Shown: piece after piece, positions 23,140 to 34,389 of the stretch
Layout of the letters: every line of letters begins with the position of its first letter
Numbering within the stretch: position 1 is the stretch's first letter
Assembly: GCF_047948215.1 (NCBI RefSeq)
Contig: NC_134458.1
Coordinates: 141,774,036 to 141,838,035 of the forward strand
Direction of reading: 5' to 3'
DNA from: Lycorma delicatula
Lineage: Eukaryota; Arthropoda; Insecta; Hemiptera; Fulgoridae
Length of the DNA: 64,000 nucleotides
Translations under genes and position numbers: made by a program
The notes under the pieces: model-generated
What the model saw: only the letters and a program-made list of their open reading frames with translations
Databases searched by the model: none
Told to the model about the DNA's origin: nothing

Positions 23140-23930
23140 AGTGATGAAGAAAAATACAAAAAAATTAATAAAAATTAAAAGAGTTAAATAAAAAAAATAT
23201 ATATTTTTTAGAGGTAGGTAATAAATTTTTTAAAAAATGTTCTTAAAAAATTCATATTTTGGTCAAGCTTAACAAATTTGGTTAAGTAAAGTTTCCTCTA
23301 AATATAACACCCCCCTTCAATAGGGGTTAAATAAGAAAAATAAAATTTTCAAAATACTTTTCTGTATTCTAGGTCTGGGGTCTATACTTTTAAAAATTTG
23401 TAGACATTTCTTGATAGCTCTATATAAGAAATATACACTTTGAAAAATATTTAAACCGAAGAGAGGTAGAACAAAAACATATATTTCAATTTTAATAGTT
23501 GGGGGGGGGGGGGTTGATTTTTTGAAAAAAAGGTTTGGGTTATTTATTTATACATGCATTATAGGAAACAAATTTACATTAATAAATTTTTATCTAAAAT
23601 GCTTCTGTCAAAAATCATAATCATATTCTCCTACTGCTCAAGAATTTTGAAAAAAAAAAGAATAATGTTCAATTTGATGATTAATACGATCAAATGTATG
23701 GAAATATTTTAGCCAAATTTGAAAAAAATCGGTTTGGTAATTCTGAGATATAAGGCCAAAGCAGTGTGATCCACATACGTATGTACATTTTTTTTTTGGC
23801 ATAGATGAACTAATTGGATCCTAAAACTTAAAGAATTGCAAAAAACCCGATACACCATTTTTCATATGAGCTCCGTCCTTTCCCCTTTAATATAGCTATT
23901 CTACGTATATTCACCGGGAAGGAAAAATTT
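23140..23930 (+). repeat. Dispersed repeat C, copy 1
   Basis: This roughly 0.8-kb segment aligns with 59715-60410 in the same orientation. Shared words are aaaattaaaagagt, tatattttttagaggt, ctttgaaaaatatttaaacc, gaagagag, agccaaatttgaaaaaaat, cacatac and gcaaaaaacc. A weaker third copy is at 48600-49080. A G13 tract lies at 23501-23513. No protein is encoded. The repeated phrase about a query such as ggtttggtaattctgagata followed by cacatacgtatgtac recurs in all copies. Confidence 0.65.
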
Positions 23931-24789
23931 TAAATAATGTTTCCATACTATTCAACGTAACATTAAAAGCACAGTAAAAATCTTTTCTTTTTTGGTTTTA
24001 AAAAAAACGGATATTTTTATAATCCTTAAACCCTACATAAAATACATCCATGTTAAAAATACTGTGTTGATGTTGAACATAAAATGAAAATGAAATGGTT
24101 AAAACAGCGTTGTATGGTCGATTCAATCAGAAAGAGGTGGTAAATTTTGGGTCAAGAAGAGAATAAAAACTTATTGCTGTGCTGCTGCAAATACATGTAG
24201 ATAGTCAGCTATAAAAATCCATTTTATTTGGGTAACCCATCAAATACCTGTTTGTAGTAAATTTAGGAATTCGTTACAACTAACAGTTTAGGTCAAGAGC
24301 ATTACTTTTAATAAAAAGGAATATTAATAAAATATATTCTACAACATTCTCTATCGTTTTTTATTTTCAAAAATGTTATTTATGATTTAAAATATTTTTA
24401 CGCTATTGTTTTCTTTAATGACAAAGATAGTATAGATTTATTGATAATTACAAAATATAGTCTCTATAAAAAGGTTTGTTGAAATTGTTCTGCTGTACTA
24501 AAATTTGCATTTTCCTGAAAATGTCTTACTTCCTTGCCCTTCTGCCCGCTAAATATGGATTGGGTTGAGTTCACGGTAGACGTGTATATGTGCAAGTGAA
24601 TCAGAGTATAAAAATGGGTGTAAAAAAAGAAAATCGTGATTTTAAAGATATATAATATCTTTTAACTATGATTTATAGTAATGAATCGCAAATAAAATTG
24701 GAGTAAATCTTACAGTTTTTCCCTAGAAGTGTTCAGTGTGAGCACGTATTTCATGAGCACACATCCAACCGATTGGAAAGTTCGTCCCA
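23931..24789. other. AT-rich non-coding stretch
   Basis: No gene or repeat can be supported here. Confidence 0.35.
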
Positions 24790-24792
24790 TTA

Positions 24793-26927
24793 CACTGGTC
24801 AACAAAATTTAATTTTTTGTTTGTTAAATGAGAGAGAATGGCTGATTCTTATAGTATTTTTTATGCTGATTTCATATATGTTAATACATTTTTTCTAACG
24901 GGCTCAGTTTTTTTTTGTAACTGAGATTTATTTTGAAACAAAAAAATGGTGAACGTAATATGACAATATATTACATGCTTTTTGTACTCACCTAAAATCT
25001 ATTTTTTTCGGATTTTCTACTGTAATTTTTTGTAGGTTCCAACCTCTAGATTCCAACAGAATCAACTAACATTTTTGGGTTGCATTTTCCCTGGTATCGT
25101 ATTTCCATTGTAGATATCTCCATGTTCATCACTGATACTGCCGAGATTGTTAAGGAAAAAATATAAATGTGAATGTAAGAAATGGATTTTGAGTGATATG
25201 TTATACCCAAATTCTTTATAGTTTTGAAGGAGTTTACTCACAATTTCTCTGTAGTTACTGGCCTTATGGTTTCCAAGGAAGTTGTTTACCAAATTTTGAT
25301 ATGATTTCCATGCTGAACCTCCAAGTCATTTAAACATTCTTCAAACACCGGATCACTTGTTAATTTTCTTGTTGGTGGTCCAACAAATATACCTTCCTTT
25401 ATTTTAGCATCGCTTATATTAAGGAATTTGTTTTTTACAAACTGAAACCCTGCATTATTACGATTCATTGCTTTAACAAAATGTTTGAATAAACCTAGCT
25501 TAATATGTAGTGGTGGAGAATAACCTTTTTCTGGTTTTACTAATGCCTAACAACGTTCTTCTCTCCTACAGTCAGTACCTCTCTTTAACGCCACTGTTGT
25601 TTTATGTAATGGTTTTTCCCATCCCTGCTGCCCCACTCGCACAAAAAGCAACAGAAATTAGTGCATCCAAGTAAAAGCGCTATTACTTTCAGATCTCCAC
25701 AAATACGCCATAAATATTTCTCATACTGAATCCTGCTCACTACAAGTTTCATATTTCCATAAGACTCCTTCATGTGAACAGCCTAGGCTAATGGTATTGA
25801 TGGATATTTATTTCATTGTGATGTAGAACAGCTTTCAAACTAAGCTTTGATGAGTCAATAAAAATTCACCGATCGTCAGGATGGTGCATACGTCCCAAAG
25901 CTTCAAGTAAAGAGTTTTCATCATTGCAGTGTACTAAGTTTTCATGCTGAGAGAAGAAGTGTTGAAATTTAGATTGTCTGTCACGGAAAGAACTTATTTC
26001 AGTGTTTGGTTTTAAAAGATGCCATCCTTTCAGTCTTGACGCCAGTATTTCTTCTTGATTCTTTGATAAATTTAGATTATGAACCAGATCATTTAATTTT
26101 GACTGATTAATTAAATGGGGTTCTGTATAAAGTTTGTATCTGTTTCTTCATCGCATGATACGTCAGCACAAGATTCGACATTTTCGTCTTCATCTAAGTT
26201 CCATGTTTCTGATGGTACTGGAATTGGAAGCTCTTAGCTACGTGGCACTAGCCGCATGGCAGAGGGAATATCAGGGTATTTAACGGTACGTTTAGTTTTA
26301 GTTGTTATCCCAGATATCTTTATTACACAAAAATAACAGTCTGTGGTGTGATCTTTCGGTTCTTTCCAAACCATTGTAAATTGCAAATGGCATGTGACAA
26401 GATTCATTTTGCATCCAGTCAACAATGTTACACAAGAAGCACAGCAAATATGAGGAGCCCAAGATTTGTTCTGATCACTTAATTTATATCCAAAATAAAT
26501 TTCATGCGACTTTTTATCAGTGCAATTATATTTATTTACAGAGACTTCAACGTTATCTCAACACAGATGTAACAGAAATTTTTGGATGATTAATGCAACT
26601 GCGGGGCATTGTTAATTCATTACAATAATTGTTATTGTTTAAAATGAAACACTTTAGAAACACAGTAATTTAATAAACATACATTCATTTTTGTGAACAA
26701 CACAAACCCGCAAATTTAGTTGATAAATAATATAATAAAATACGTTCACAAAATGCTATGCTCATGGAGTTCATGCATGATATTACCTGAAAATAAGAAT
26801 GGTACTTACAAAAAAAAAAAAAAAAACAGCCTGATAGAAGAATTCTGATTTCATATTTGAAATCAGCATGAAAAATACTATAATAATCAATTATTCACTC
26901 TCATTTAACAGTCATTGTTGATCGGTG
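24793..26927 (-). mobile_element. TIR-bounded DNA element, possible CMC (EnSpm/Chapaev) type
   Basis: The left end cactggtcaacaaaa leads into tgttaaatgagagagaatgg, attcttatagtattttt and atgctgatttca. The reverse complement of the right end, caccgatcaacaatg, leads into tgttaaatgagagtgaataa, attattatagtattttt and catgctgatttca. The inverted similarity spans about 100 bp. The ends start CACtG, and TTA flanks both sides (24790-24792 and 26928-26930). CACT[AG] ends with a 3-bp duplication are known for the CACTA/EnSpm branch of the CMC superfamily. Inside is one broken cysteine-containing protein gene on the minus strand. The boundaries are seen directly; the superfamily assignment is inference. 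Confidence 0.65.
25060..26560 (-). pseudogene. Broken cysteine-rich protein of the TIR element, candidate transposase
   Basis: Read leftwards from 26560, the pieces are YNCTDKKSHEIYFGYKLSD, a zinc-type block (WAPHICCASCVTLL ... DCYFC), KRTVKYPDIPSAMRLVP, an acidic linker, and LNDLVHNLNLSKNQEEILASRLK. Then come FRDRQSKFQHFFSQHENLV, FIDSSKLSLKAVLHHN, KESYGNM, WRICGDLKVIALLLG, FCCFLCEWGSRDGKNHY, PPLHIKLGLFKHFVKAMNRN, AKIKEGIFVGP, NFLGNHKASNYREIVSKLL, NISLKIHFLHSHL and SDEHGD. I recognise this as a protein type widespread in arthropod sequence collections, but I know no curated name. FIDSS, CGDLK and SDEHGD could be a D-D-E triad, with CFLC between the second D and the E as in CMC transposases. 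Several stops and shifts (for example TGA near 25869 and breaks near 25550 and 25780) show it is dead. Confidence 0.7.
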
Positions 26928-26939
26928 TTATTTAAGCAG

Positions 26940-27600
26940 CATGTCTGGAATAATAGACGACTGATGAGTCAATCCTTTGTCTCAAGCGTGGTAGATCCTT
27001 TATAAATTCCCTTAAGAAAAATCAGATCGGGTGACCTTAGAGGATATCCCGGTGCTCTGAATTGAAAGCTCTATTGTCGTGTTCATGTGGACGTCATTCA
27101 ACCGTTCCCGTACAGAGTTATGCCAGTGAGGAGGCTGAACATCTTGCTTTAGCGAATCTGGATCTTGCTTTAGCGAAAAAGTAAATTTGCTTTCGGGATA
27201 TCGCACAGTAAAAATTTAATTTTGGGGATTCCCTTTCACGTTGTAAGAGACACGGGGATTTTGTGACCTCCAGACTCTGACATTATCTGTGTTAAATTTC
27301 CCACAGATGAAATGTTGACTCATCACTAAACACAATACGATCAAGAAAGTCGTCGTCATGCTAGAACATTTTGATTGCAAATTCTTCACGCATTGCGTAG
27401 ACGGTAGGCTTCCAAACTTATACAGCTCATAAACAGTACGGAGGGATATGTAAGCGTTTTCTTAAAACATCCTACTCTTTCATCACCGGAATTGCTAGTT
27501 GGCGGCCATGAACATCTTTGGTCGTCTCTCACGCTTCGCTTTACCAGACATTAAATATTTTGAAACTAGGTCACTTGGAAAATTACAATTAAACTTTCTA
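26940..27600 (-). pseudogene. Mariner-type transposase relic, internally deleted
   Basis: From about 27600 leftwards the minus strand gives fragments of the helix-turn-helix half, then FLDRIVFSDESTFHLCGKFN (first catalytic segment, SDES), VRVWRSQNPRVSYNVKGNPQN. After a large deletion come HWHNSVRERLNDVHMNTT and IKDLPRLRQRI-like residues. The second catalytic QQDG segment and the PPRSPDL segment are lost. A local duplication of atcttgctttagcgaa is present at about 27145-27180. The family resembles, but differs from, the 13.0-kb element. No terminal inverted repeats were identified. Confidence 0.65.
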
Positions 27601-28637
27601 CGGAATTACTACTAAGTAAAGTTTCTACGTTAAACTGTATCTGAACTTTCACATTTAAAAAACTATAAAAAAAGGCTTTCTGTTCAGGAACAGTAAGCCT
27701 TAACGAAAGATCGTTATCTTTGCTAGTGGAGCTGTCAAGCAGAAATATAGAGAATCAATCTGTGGCCGTGCACGCAACTAAAATTGTCCTTTTTGCCTTT
27801 TTGATTCTAGCATTTAATTCAACATTGTGCTGCTCATCCAACAGATATTATAACATATTAAAACCCTGATATTGTTTTTATATACCAGGTAGTTTGTGAA
27901 CAATAAGCCCTTCTCAATTTGTAATGAATTTAACAAATCGACCTCTAAATAAAAATTAACCAAATATGTGAAAAATTAAAATAAAGAACTGAATTGTCGG
28001 TCGTAATGGATTTTGGAAGATTTTGCCAGTACCAAATGTAATAGTACTGAATTAAGCAATATTGTAAGGATTCTGTAGGGACACGGGATATTTTCACATT
28101 TTTAGATAATGTTTTGCAATTTTCATACATTTTTTAAGGATTTTCTAGTGGTAAAGTAAAAAAATTAAGTTTATTAAACGTCATTAAGATTAATTTTTTT
28201 AAAAGCGTAATAAAAAAGGCCACGATGATGTTTAGTACTAGGAGAGTGGTCTCAGAAACAAACGTAAGGCTTAAAAATACAGTAAACCAAAAAAGAGAAA
28301 AGTATTATGTAACGATTAGCATTTGTGAGGCAGACTCGAAAAGGTGTGTTGTCAAGAGTAAATCGCTAGAAGAGCACGTACTGGTAGCTTGGCCGTGAAA
28401 ACTTTCTTGCCATTACAATTTTTTACCCGTTCTAATTAAGGAAAATGACAACCATAATTTTAAAACGGGTAAATCTAATAAAATATTATTACTTACATAT
28501 CGTTCCGCCGTATAGCTATTAGCTTTATCACATAATCTTGTTAAAATTCCGAATACCTGAGACATTAAGATACAAGATAACGAATGCCATAAGGTCGAAT
28601 TAAAGCAGGATCTTGCTTCGTTCGGTCAATAATTTTT
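27601..28637. other. AT-rich non-coding stretch
   Basis: No gene, RNA or repeat boundary can be supported. Confidence 0.35.
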
Positions 28638-28875
28638 ACTTCCTTGTACGTTGTAAAGGAAGTATTGTGATCGCGAAAAATTTCGGATAATTATTAACCT
28701 GTTATTGTAAAACAACTTTTACAATAAATAATAATTCAATGATAACAATAACAAACAAAAATATGAAAAAAATCAAGTTATTAGTGAAATAAAATTTTAT
28801 TTAATTTTAGAAATATGTGTATGTAATTTAACAGGCGTACAAGGAAATCATTTGGTGTCCACGTCAGATTTTTGT
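28638..28875 (-). mobile_element. MITE family T, short deleted copy
   Basis: The minus-oriented copy has inverted end motifs acttccttgtacg (28638) and cgtacaaggaaat (to 28847). Outer family sequence (tggtgtccacgtcagattt) continues to about 28870. It keeps both ends of the family found at 9506 and 34922, but most of the interior is gone, leaving about 210 bp between the motifs. Such internally deleted copies are typical of non-autonomous elements. Confidence 0.7.
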
Positions 28876-29111
28876 TTTCGAGTCCATATTTTTTAATAAG
28901 AATTAACAAATCTAATTTCAAATATTGGCTACCTAAATAAATACAATCTCCGCACTGAAACCTTGTGCTTCCTTGTCTCCTTGCGCACCTATGTACTACA
29001 TGCAGCAACCAGCTGGTGGAGATTAGAATTATACTATCCTTCTTAGAAATACTTTCATTATTTAAATAATAAAATTGTTTCATTACTTTTAATTCTTAGT
29101 TTTCAAATCTA

Positions 29112-30085
29112 CAGTGCTTTCGGAAAGTTGTGCACTGCAATTATGGAAGTGTAATGATGAAATTTTCATAATTATTGCTTAGTATTTTTATTTTATTATT
29201 TTATAGAAACGGATATTACAATAACTGTAATAGGTTATAAAGGTGTTGAAAATGACCTCCTCCAACATAATATAAAATTGCACACGTTTCAGTTTGTTTT
29301 TAAACACTTTAACAAGTTCTATGTGTAAAGACTATTTGAGTAATTCATGGGACTTAGTTGTCGACCACAGTCCTGTATTTTGTGAATTAATATACTCTCC
29401 CAGATGAAACCAAGCTTCATGTGTAAAAACGTAATTTCGAGGATACGTATGAAAATTTGGTCAATAAAACGTTGAAACCACTGACAGTGATTTATTCTTT
29501 TGGCATGATCTATAGGTTTCAGTTCTTGAGCACACATTACTTTGTTGGGAAAAAGTTTCAGTCCTTTTCTTACAGTTTTATGTATGGTAGCAAGTCAATA
29601 TCTTAATACTGTGCTAACTTACGCGTTGACTTTGATGGACTTTCGGCCATAGCATCCGAAATATCAAGCAGGTACTGTTCGTTTAGTTTAGGTGGTCTTC
29701 CACTTCGATCAGCATCTTCTACAGAGCTTGTTGCCCGAAATTTTTCGATAAGAGTTCGAATTACATTGCGGTGAAGAACAGAATTATTTGGAAACTTCAG
29801 AGAACTTGTGGTTCACTAAATCAGTATACTTGTCAATTTCATGAAAGACGTGTTCAACGAGAAAAATGTGTTCTTTTACCAAAAAAGCCGTTTCGTTACT
29901 CGCAAATATTGATTCTGATAAACGAAACTAAGAACATTCAATCACAACTCAGCAATTGACGTCTTGATTTATTATTGAGCTACGTCCAGTGAAACCACAG
30001 GGCAACCAACCTAACGCCGAAAGACCAGAATGGATCACATAATCCTAAAGCATATTGCACAGCGACTTTCCGAACGCAATGCAGT
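29112..30085 (-). mobile_element. Mariner-type transposon relic, about 0.97 kb
   Basis: The left end tgctttcggaaagttgtgc (in cagtgctttcgg...) pairs with the right end, whose reverse complement is actgcattgcgttcggaaag. TA flanks both sides (29110-29111 and 30086-30087). The inverted repeat is imperfect and about 25 bp long. The interior encodes transposase fragments on the minus strand. Its length is short for the superfamily because the catalytic half is truncated. Confidence 0.7.
29319..29830 (-). pseudogene. Mariner-type transposase relic (N-terminal half)
   Basis: The minus strand reads NVIRTLIEKFRATSSVED-like residues, then DRSGRPPKLNEQYLLDISDA, AESPSKSTR, TIHKTVRKGLKLFPNKVMCA and QELKPIDHAKRINHCQWFQRF. 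This is the N-terminal helix-turn-helix, the GRP linker and the start of the catalytic domain of an IS630/Tc1/mariner-type protein. Downstream, a FLHMKLGFIWESI block equals the region around the first catalytic D (normally FTDEA.F) but lacks the D. The remainder is missing. Shifts occur near 29540 and 29620. Confidence 0.65.
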
Positions 30086-30087
30086 TA

Positions 30088-31500
30088 CCACTGACATTCT
30101 TGAAGTTAATTAACAATAAATTTACTACAACAATGACATTTTTTAATACTTAATAGTAGTCTCTATGATTAAAATTTGTTTAGGATGTCTTTTGAAATTA
30201 TTATTATTTATTTCATTTACTTTGTAATTTAGACGGTTAAGCTGACAGTAACTTAAACTTTTTCTTAAAAAATATCTTCATCTTTCAATGATGATGAAGT
30301 CTTATTTGCTTAATCGGCAGTAAATTCATTTTTTTAATTATATACCGTTTCTGTATTTATAACTACTGCGTTTATCGGTTTTTTTTTGTAACCGGTTCCC
30401 TTTTTTTAACCGACGTAGTTTTTCACTATTTGTCGTCATCTAATCGCATTTAAATCCAGATTATGTAGTCGTTTTAAGAAAGTCATGTCAGTTTGTTTTA
30501 TTAGTGAATCAAACTTAATTATTTTTACTTATTTACCACATTTTAATATGTAACATATATCTGGATTTAATGTATGATGTGTGGATGGGTCAGATTTGAT
30601 TTTGTCCGCCATGTTGGTGGAAGCTTTATCAATTACCTGTACAGAATTGGGTAGGAGATAGGAGGAATTAACTCGTGTGTTTGATCCCATTTCATGAAGT
30701 AATTGTAGTTCATTTAATTGTGGTTGTCGCTATAAGTAGCTTCCTGTTTCCAAATTAACGAAATAACGCTAAGATCAAATACAATTTCACCGACATTAAT
30801 AATGAAATGTTTACTCTTTTGTCACTTAATTTTTTTTATGCTCGTAAGATCTGTATTCAACAGTCATTTTTGTATTACGTGAGAAAAAAGAATAAAATGA
30901 TTCACCACAAGTGTGTGAAGAAATTTCATAAAAACGCGCTTTTATAATTCTTTATAATATACTGTCATCTTTAAATAATAATTCGTTTATTCTTTTTATT
31001 TTTTCAAGATTTCTAATAAGTATTTTCTTGTTACTTCCCTATGAACGCTAAAAAAACTTAATTAGTGCTTAGACTAATTATACTGCAAAAATAATGTATT
31101 TCAGTTTTTGAGAGATGAGATTAATCGTCAGAAGTGATTTTTCTGACATATAAAAGTTACGTGTTGTTCTTCCGACCATTTATATATCAAAACATCTAAA
31201 TTAGTTATAGTTTTTTCGCGTTTACATCTCTTTAGTTTGAAAAGATTTGTCATCAGTATCAATATAAACATTTTGCTTTTTGCTTGTGTGTACGAGTACT
31301 TTGTACGGTTTTTAATGAAATATTACAAACCAGTTACCACTTTCTTAGAAGCGTATTCATGTGGTTGTTTATAAATTATCGTTTTCTTTCAGCTTTAACT
31401 CACTAATTCGCCTTGTGATTTCGCATGTATGGTAGTGAATTATTTTATCTTTACATAATGGATTTGAAAGTTTTTGTTTAAAAAACGTTGAACATATATA
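30088..31500. other. AT-rich non-coding stretch
   Basis: No coding, RNA or repeat feature can be supported. Confidence 0.35.
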
Positions 31501-31925
31501 GAGGGTGTTTCATTTTAATTTCCCCATGCGATATTCCCGCACAACACAAAAAAACGACTTGAACAAAAGTTACTTAGATTGGAGGGGGACACCTCATGGT
31601 GACCTTATTTCAAGGTTAACGAGATTTTTTCAAGTACAATGACCTATTCTTGACCTCATCAATGAAAAGAACGTCATTGCGTCGGAACGTCAGTTACGTT
31701 ACGCTGCGCAGAAGTCGGGTGAACTGACTGCGCAGTGTAATCGGGAAATAGAGGAGGAAAGTCTTGGTATTTGGCAGGGCAGTTGGGCGGTATACGCACG
31801 GTCTCTCCAGACGTAAGGGCGTTGAGAGTCGCCTTGTGGATCTCCCCGAACCGGCGTGTGACACTTCCTTTCGGGGCATGGCGCATTTCGGGACAGACTG
31901 GCTCGATTTGGCTTACATAAATAAT
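31501..31925. other. GC-rich island, unidentified
   Basis: The segment starts with agagggtgtttcattttaat. From about 31670 to 31910 it is clearly GC-richer than its AT-rich surroundings, with several overlapping open frames on both strands (for example 31674-31886 minus and 31764-31985 plus). None has a recognisable motif, and the overlapping frames are what GC-rich DNA gives by chance. It may be part of an unrecognised mobile element, such as a retroelement UTR. Confidence 0.4.
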
Positions 31926-32335
31926 ACGTGTTTTTCAAAGAGAGATTCCAGATCACCCGAAACGTTTTTATTTTATTTTTTGTAATTGATCTTTCCGAAA
32001 AATGTCCATTTTTGTATGTACGCTTGGTTAAATTTATAGGTCATACTAACGTGATTTTGCTAAAATATTTTAGAGTGATATTTTATTCAGCGTTCATTGA
32101 AGGGGACATCTCTTGCTTTGCCCTATTTTTCCAAGATGTTGTGTTCGAGTGACGTATGTAAAACACCCGAGGTACAAGAGGTTCCAGTCGGGGTCGCTTT
32201 CTCTGAGCGGAATGATATTCATCATAATCCAGCCTTTGTATTACAGAATGAATGCATTACTTGTAGAATTAAATAAATATTGCCTATATTTTGTTAGGCT
32301 TGGCATGCGCTGTACGAGTGCATGTCTGGTTCAGT

Positions 32336-32691
32336 AAAGAAGGTAACGGCTGCCGTTGACACGTGCTTGCACGAGTGGGCGGTAGCGATGAGGCACGGGC
32401 ACTCTCGCACCCCCGAGCGAAAAAGACCGAGTCCCGGCGGGGATGTCCCACTCGGTGTGTCCCCGTTAGACGCATTGGCATAAAGACCGAGTCCCGGCTC
32501 CCGGAGTGGGAACCCAGGGACGGCATAGCCGGGCCTGGTGGATCCCACTCTGGGGTTTGAGGCGGGCGTAAAGTGAGATCCGACCGTCGGCCCGAGACGT
32601 GGAGGCCCGTTAGAGTAAAGGACACTTCCCTGGGCTGTGTAATACTTAACTGCAGGATGCGGTCCTGGGGAGAAAAAAAAGAAGGTAACGG
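32336..32691 (+). mobile_element. Short retroposon with R1-type 3' end, 14-bp TSD
   Basis: A direct repeat aaagaaggtaacgg occurs at 32336-32349 and 32678-32691. Between them lie 328 bp of GC-rich sequence ending in an A-rich tail. The last about 65 bp before the tail resemble the 3' terminus of the minus-strand R1-like element at 7566 (shared ggcccrttwgagta, ccctggg, aatac and ctggggag). The body carries an internal direct repeat aaagaccgagtcccggc at about 32421 and 32482. No protein is encoded; the frames on both strands are chance. It is either a 5'-truncated 3' UTR or a SINE-like derivative that uses the R1 tail. Confidence 0.75.
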
Positions 32692-33079
32692 TAAACAACC
32701 ACTTTTTTCCTTAATTTTGTTAGTCAATCTGGCACATATGCTTGGTATTCTTAAAGATGGGTGTGTCATTTTTTTTAGGAATAATTTGTTACTTATGACC
32801 AGAACGCCGTGTTACGGTTATATAGCTCAAAATATATATATTCAACATTTACCGTCAACTAGAAAAGAAAAACTCAATGTAATTTTCGTATTATTTTCAT
32901 AACAGAATCTATTTTTCATAAAACTTCATAATGAAGTTTATAATTATAATATAATTCTGTATTTATGTTATAAAAAGTGCACACTAATTTAAATAAAAGA
33001 TAAATTAAATGTGTTTTAGATAATTACCAAACTTAATATGATATTTTAATATTGTTTGAAGGAAATAAGAGAAGTTATC
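32692..33079. other. AT-rich non-coding stretch
   Basis: No feature can be supported. Confidence 0.35.
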
Positions 33080-33735
33080 TGTTAAAAAGTTTTATTTTGT
33101 GCGTGCGCGAGCGGTTTACGTGTGTTAAAAAAGAGAGTTAAAAGAGACGAATGAGATGAGTGGTGCAAGAGAGTGAATAAGATATAAAGAGTTAGAGAAT
33201 GAAAGGGGTGACTTAAAAAGAGAAAGAAAAAGTCTAACTCTAAAGAGGGATTGTGAGAAGGGTAGTTTGAGTTAGAGAGCAGATATCTTATCTTATAACG
33301 AGTGAAGCTGAACCTAGAAAAGAGTTGAACAGCACCGACGGCACGAAAGTTAAGTTGTTGGTGAATTGTTTCTGTTCTTCTCTACTTCTCTCCGAACGGC
33401 CAAACTGTGTGTACCAGTGAATTTTATTTACCGTGCTCTGTTCTTTTTTTGATCAATGCGAGACGCACTAACTCCATAATACGATGCTGTAGTCTTTTTC
33501 TTTTAATATTACTTTTCTATTTTACCCGTCATTTATCTTCATTTTTCAACTCTCTTTTATCAAATTCTTATACAGGTGCTGCGTATCTCTGTTTTCTTAA
33601 AATATTCTTAATTTTATTTATGAAACTTTCTTATAAGCGATATTTAACTGTTAACTAAATATATTTATAAGCACTAGTAAGTTAAGTAGAAACTTCTTTA
33701 AAAATTGTTACGGGTTTACTTTTCCAGGTGTTACA
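33080..33735 (+). repeat. Candidate LTR (GA-rich), upstream of PBS-like site
   Basis: The stretch could begin tgttaaaaag (33080) and ends tgttaca (33735), directly before a primer-binding-like motif. It holds a GA-rich block at 33120-33320 with gatataaagag as a possible TATA box. LTRs usually begin TG and end CA, which fits, but no second LTR, gag or pol sequence is visible. The call therefore rests on the motif alone. Confidence 0.3.
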
Positions 33736-33737
33736 GT

Positions 33738-33749
33738 TGGTAACAGAGG
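33738..33749 (+). promoter_or_regulatory. Possible retroviral-type primer binding site
   Basis: tggtaacagagg differs at one base from tggtagcagagg, the complement of the 3' end of animal initiator-methionine tRNA, which is the PBS of many LTR retrotransposons. It starts two bases after the candidate LTR end. No internal coding region follows, so if real it is a dead fragment. Confidence 0.3.
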
Positions 33750-33759
33750 GTAAACAGAT

Positions 33760-34385
33760 AAAAATTGACCCATTCGGATTTTTTGAGGCTTGAGATTCTA
33801 TGAGTTAAAAATATTGTATAATCAAACTCTTACAAAATCACCAGTATGTGTTTTATTATCTATTCAGAATTTTATCTCGGGAAAGGTTACTTTTGGTTTT
33901 CTTCCCCTTTTTATCTTGCCTTTTCTTTCTTCGATTTTTTAAATATTAAGTTGACTTAATGGGAATTTAAAAAAAATAACTTTTCTTTTTTATCAAACAT
34001 AACCGTAATAGGTAGATAAAATTATTATAAAAATATTAACAACAATTAATTATCTATTAGTGTTTTTCTCAAAAAAAGAAAATACCGATAGAAAATCTTT
34101 TACAAAACCATATTTTGTAAAATATGTTGTAATAAAACTAAGATATTACGAACTTATATTTGAAAATATTATTTTCTTACATGATGGAATAAGACTTAAA
34201 TAAATTAGGATTAATATAATATAGATAGATAATTGTTATAAATTTGGTAAATATCAGCAAAGATGGCTTTTACCTTGACCTCTGATGTCGATATTTATAT
34301 TCAGTATCAGGATTTAGTTCTAGTTTTAAAAAATGACAGTAGATATTTTGTCATTATTTTTAATATTAATAATCTATTTTTTACA
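33760..34385. other. AT-rich non-coding stretch
   Basis: No feature can be supported. Confidence 0.35.
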
Positions 34386-34389
34386 TAAA

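Noticed and set aside
32284..32902. Frames of 109-161 codons on both strands
   Set aside because: They arise from the GC-rich short retroposon and its flanks; overlapping frames and proline/serine/arginine-rich composition indicate non-coding DNA.
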